A stretch of 64,000 nt of DNA from Undibacter mobilis (GTDB lineage Bacteria; Pseudomonadota; Alphaproteobacteria; Rhizobiales; Xanthobacteraceae): NCBI RefSeq assembly GCF_003367195.1, contig NZ_QRGO01000001.1, positions 1,288,501-1,352,500 of the forward strand. The letters are read 5' to 3'. Of the stretch, positions 62,979 through 64,000 are shown piece by piece (position 1 is the stretch's first letter; the number at the start of each line of letters is the position of its first letter). The position numbers and the translations under genes were made by a program. A model generated the notes under the pieces. That model saw only the letters and a list, made by a program, of their open reading frames with translations. It was not told the DNA's origin and searched no databases.

Positions 62979-64000
62979 ATGTCCTACGATCTCATCGTCA
63001 TCGGTTCCGGACCCGGCGGCTATGTCTGCGCCATTCGCGCGGCGCAGCTCGGCCTCAAGACCGCGGTGGTCGAAAAGACCGCACTCGGCGGCACTTGCCT
63101 GAACATCGGCTGCATCCCGTCGAAGGCGTTGCTCCATGCCTCCGAACTGTTCGAGGAAGCCGGGCATTCCTTCGCCAAGATGGGCATCGGCGTCTCCGCG
63201 CCGAAGCTCGATCTCAAGACCATGCTCCAGTTCAAGCAGGACGCCATCGACGGCAACGTCAAGGGCGTGGACTTCCTGTTCAAGAAGAACAAGATCGAGA
63301 CGCATTACGGCTTCGGCCGCATCGCCGCGCCGGGCAAGGTTGAGGTGAAGGCGGCTGACGGCAAGACGACGATGCTGGAGAGCAAGTCGATCGTGATTGC
63401 CACCGGTTCGGACGTCGCCAGGCTGCGCGGCATCGACATCGATGAGAAACGCATTGTGTCCTCGACCGGCGCGCTGTCGCTGCCGGAAGTGCCGAAGCAT
63501 CTTCTGGTCATTGGCGCCGGCGTCATCGGCCTTGAACTTGGCTCGGTGTGGCGCCGCCTCGGCGCCAAGGTCACGGTGGTGGAGTTCCTCGACGGCATTT
63601 TGCCGGGCATGGACGGCGAAGTGCGCAAGCAGTCGCAACGCCTGCTTGAAAAGCAGGGCATCACTTTCAAGCTGTCGTCCAAGGTCACCGGCGTCGATTC
63701 ATCCGGCAAGACGCTGAAGGCGACCATCGAGCCGGCGAAGGGCGAGGGCAAGGCGGAGATCATCGAAGCCGATATCGTGCTCGTGTCGACCGGCCGCGTG
63801 CCTTACACCGACGGCCTCGGCCTGAAAGAACTTGGCGTGAAAATGGATGAGCGCGGCCGCATCGTCACCGATCATTATTATGCGACCAGCGTGCCGGGTA
63901 TCTGGGCCATTGGCGACGTGATCACGGGTCCGATGCTGGCGCACAAGGCCGAAGACGAAGGCGTCGCGGTTGCCGAAATGCTGGTCGGCCAGGCTGGCCA
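62979..64000 (+). CDS. lpdA: Dihydrolipoyl dehydrogenase (E3), cut by window edge
   Basis: The first 340 codons are visible of about 465. FAD-binding [20 protein letters not shown], redox disulfide C40/C45 in [19 protein letters not shown]-binding [17 protein letters not shown] and second FAD motif [20 protein letters not shown]. Reoxidises the lipoyl groups of SucB. GGAG nine bases before ATG 62979. The frame is open to the last base. Confidence 0.96.
   Translation, partial: MSYDLIVIGSGPGGYVCAIRAAQLGLKTAVVEKTALGGTCLNIGCIPSKALLHASELFEEAGHSFAKMGIGVSAPKLDLKTMLQFKQDAIDGNVKGVDFLFKKNKIETHYGFGRIAAPGKVEVKAADGKTTMLESKSIVIATGSDVARLRGIDIDEKRIVSSTGALSLPEVPKHLLVIGAGVIGLELGSVWRRLGAKVTVVEFLDGILPGMDGEVRKQSQRLLEKQGITFKLSSKVTGVDSSGKTLKATIEPAKGEGKAEIIEADIVLVSTGRVPYTDGLGLKELGVKMDERGRIVTDHYYATSVPGIWAIGDVITGPMLAHKAEDEGVAVAEMLVGQAG

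Overview
The window is a GC-rich chromosomal segment from an alphaproteobacterium, most likely a Rhizobiales member of the Bradyrhizobium/Rhodopseudomonas/Pseudolabrys type. The evidence is gene order and protein style: leuD-leuC-rplS-trmD-rimM-rpsP-ffh-dapF-mtaB-ftsY-ccmGDCBA-acnA, the mdh-sucCDAB-lpd block, a DUF2794 gene, and dense palindromic intergenic repeats. It is almost entirely core metabolism and housekeeping. No prophage, insertion sequence, CRISPR array, tRNA or rRNA was seen. Both ends cut genes (a mesaconyl-CoA hydratase gene at the left, lpd at the right).

Layout. 1-7.2 kb: mesaconyl-CoA hydratase (ethylmalonyl-CoA pathway), NADH dehydrogenase type II, leuB, then nrdAB (aerobic ribonucleotide reductase) behind a cobalamin riboswitch and probable NrdR boxes. 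7.2-11.7 kb: an ECF sigma/anti-sigma pair followed by a Tat-exported sulfite-dehydrogenase-like molybdoenzyme and its cytochrome c. 11.8-24.5 kb: asd, carbonic anhydrase, a GT-C-like membrane protein, a malyl-CoA lyase/thioesterase homologue, bactofilin, leuD, an omptin protease, an AlkX/YcaQ-like DNA glycosylase and leuC with a candidate leaderless leader ORF. 24.6-36.3 kb: rplS-trmD-rimM-[GIY-YIG]-rpsP-ffh, then dapF-mtaB, ftsY and a YciB/IspZ-like membrane protein. 36.3-46.5 kb: an acyltransferase, the cytochrome c maturation operon ccmABCDG, acnA, a DUF1223 protein, a candidate small RNA and a Bax-inhibitor-1 protein. 46.8-54.7 kb: an ABC exporter of the YbbAP type divergent from a TesA-like esterase, thpR, zapE and an unusual NRAMP-family protein. 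54.8-64 kb: mdh, sucC, sucD, sucA, sucB, lpd.

How genes work together. leuB, leuC and leuD supply three of the four leucine-pathway polypeptides but lie in separate units. asd and dapF feed lysine/diaminopimelate synthesis. acnA, mdh and sucABCD-lpd cover a large part of the TCA cycle. The two CoA-ester genes suggest C2 assimilation by the ethylmalonyl-CoA pathway. ffh and ftsY give the SRP/receptor pair.

The most unusual signal is a set of paired inverted palindromic units that resemble REPINs. One family has tight doublets at 28.9, 35.6 and 62.8 kb and a half copy at 51.3 kb. At 26.5-26.9 kb its two units instead flank a GIY-YIG nuclease gene, which sits inside the normally contiguous rpsP-rimM-trmD-rplS operon. 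There the units supply the rimM start codon, the nuclease stop codon and the nuclease ribosome-binding site. A second family makes two 104-bp doublets (3.6 and 25.2 kb). All functional names come from motif and family recognition by eye; no database search was run.
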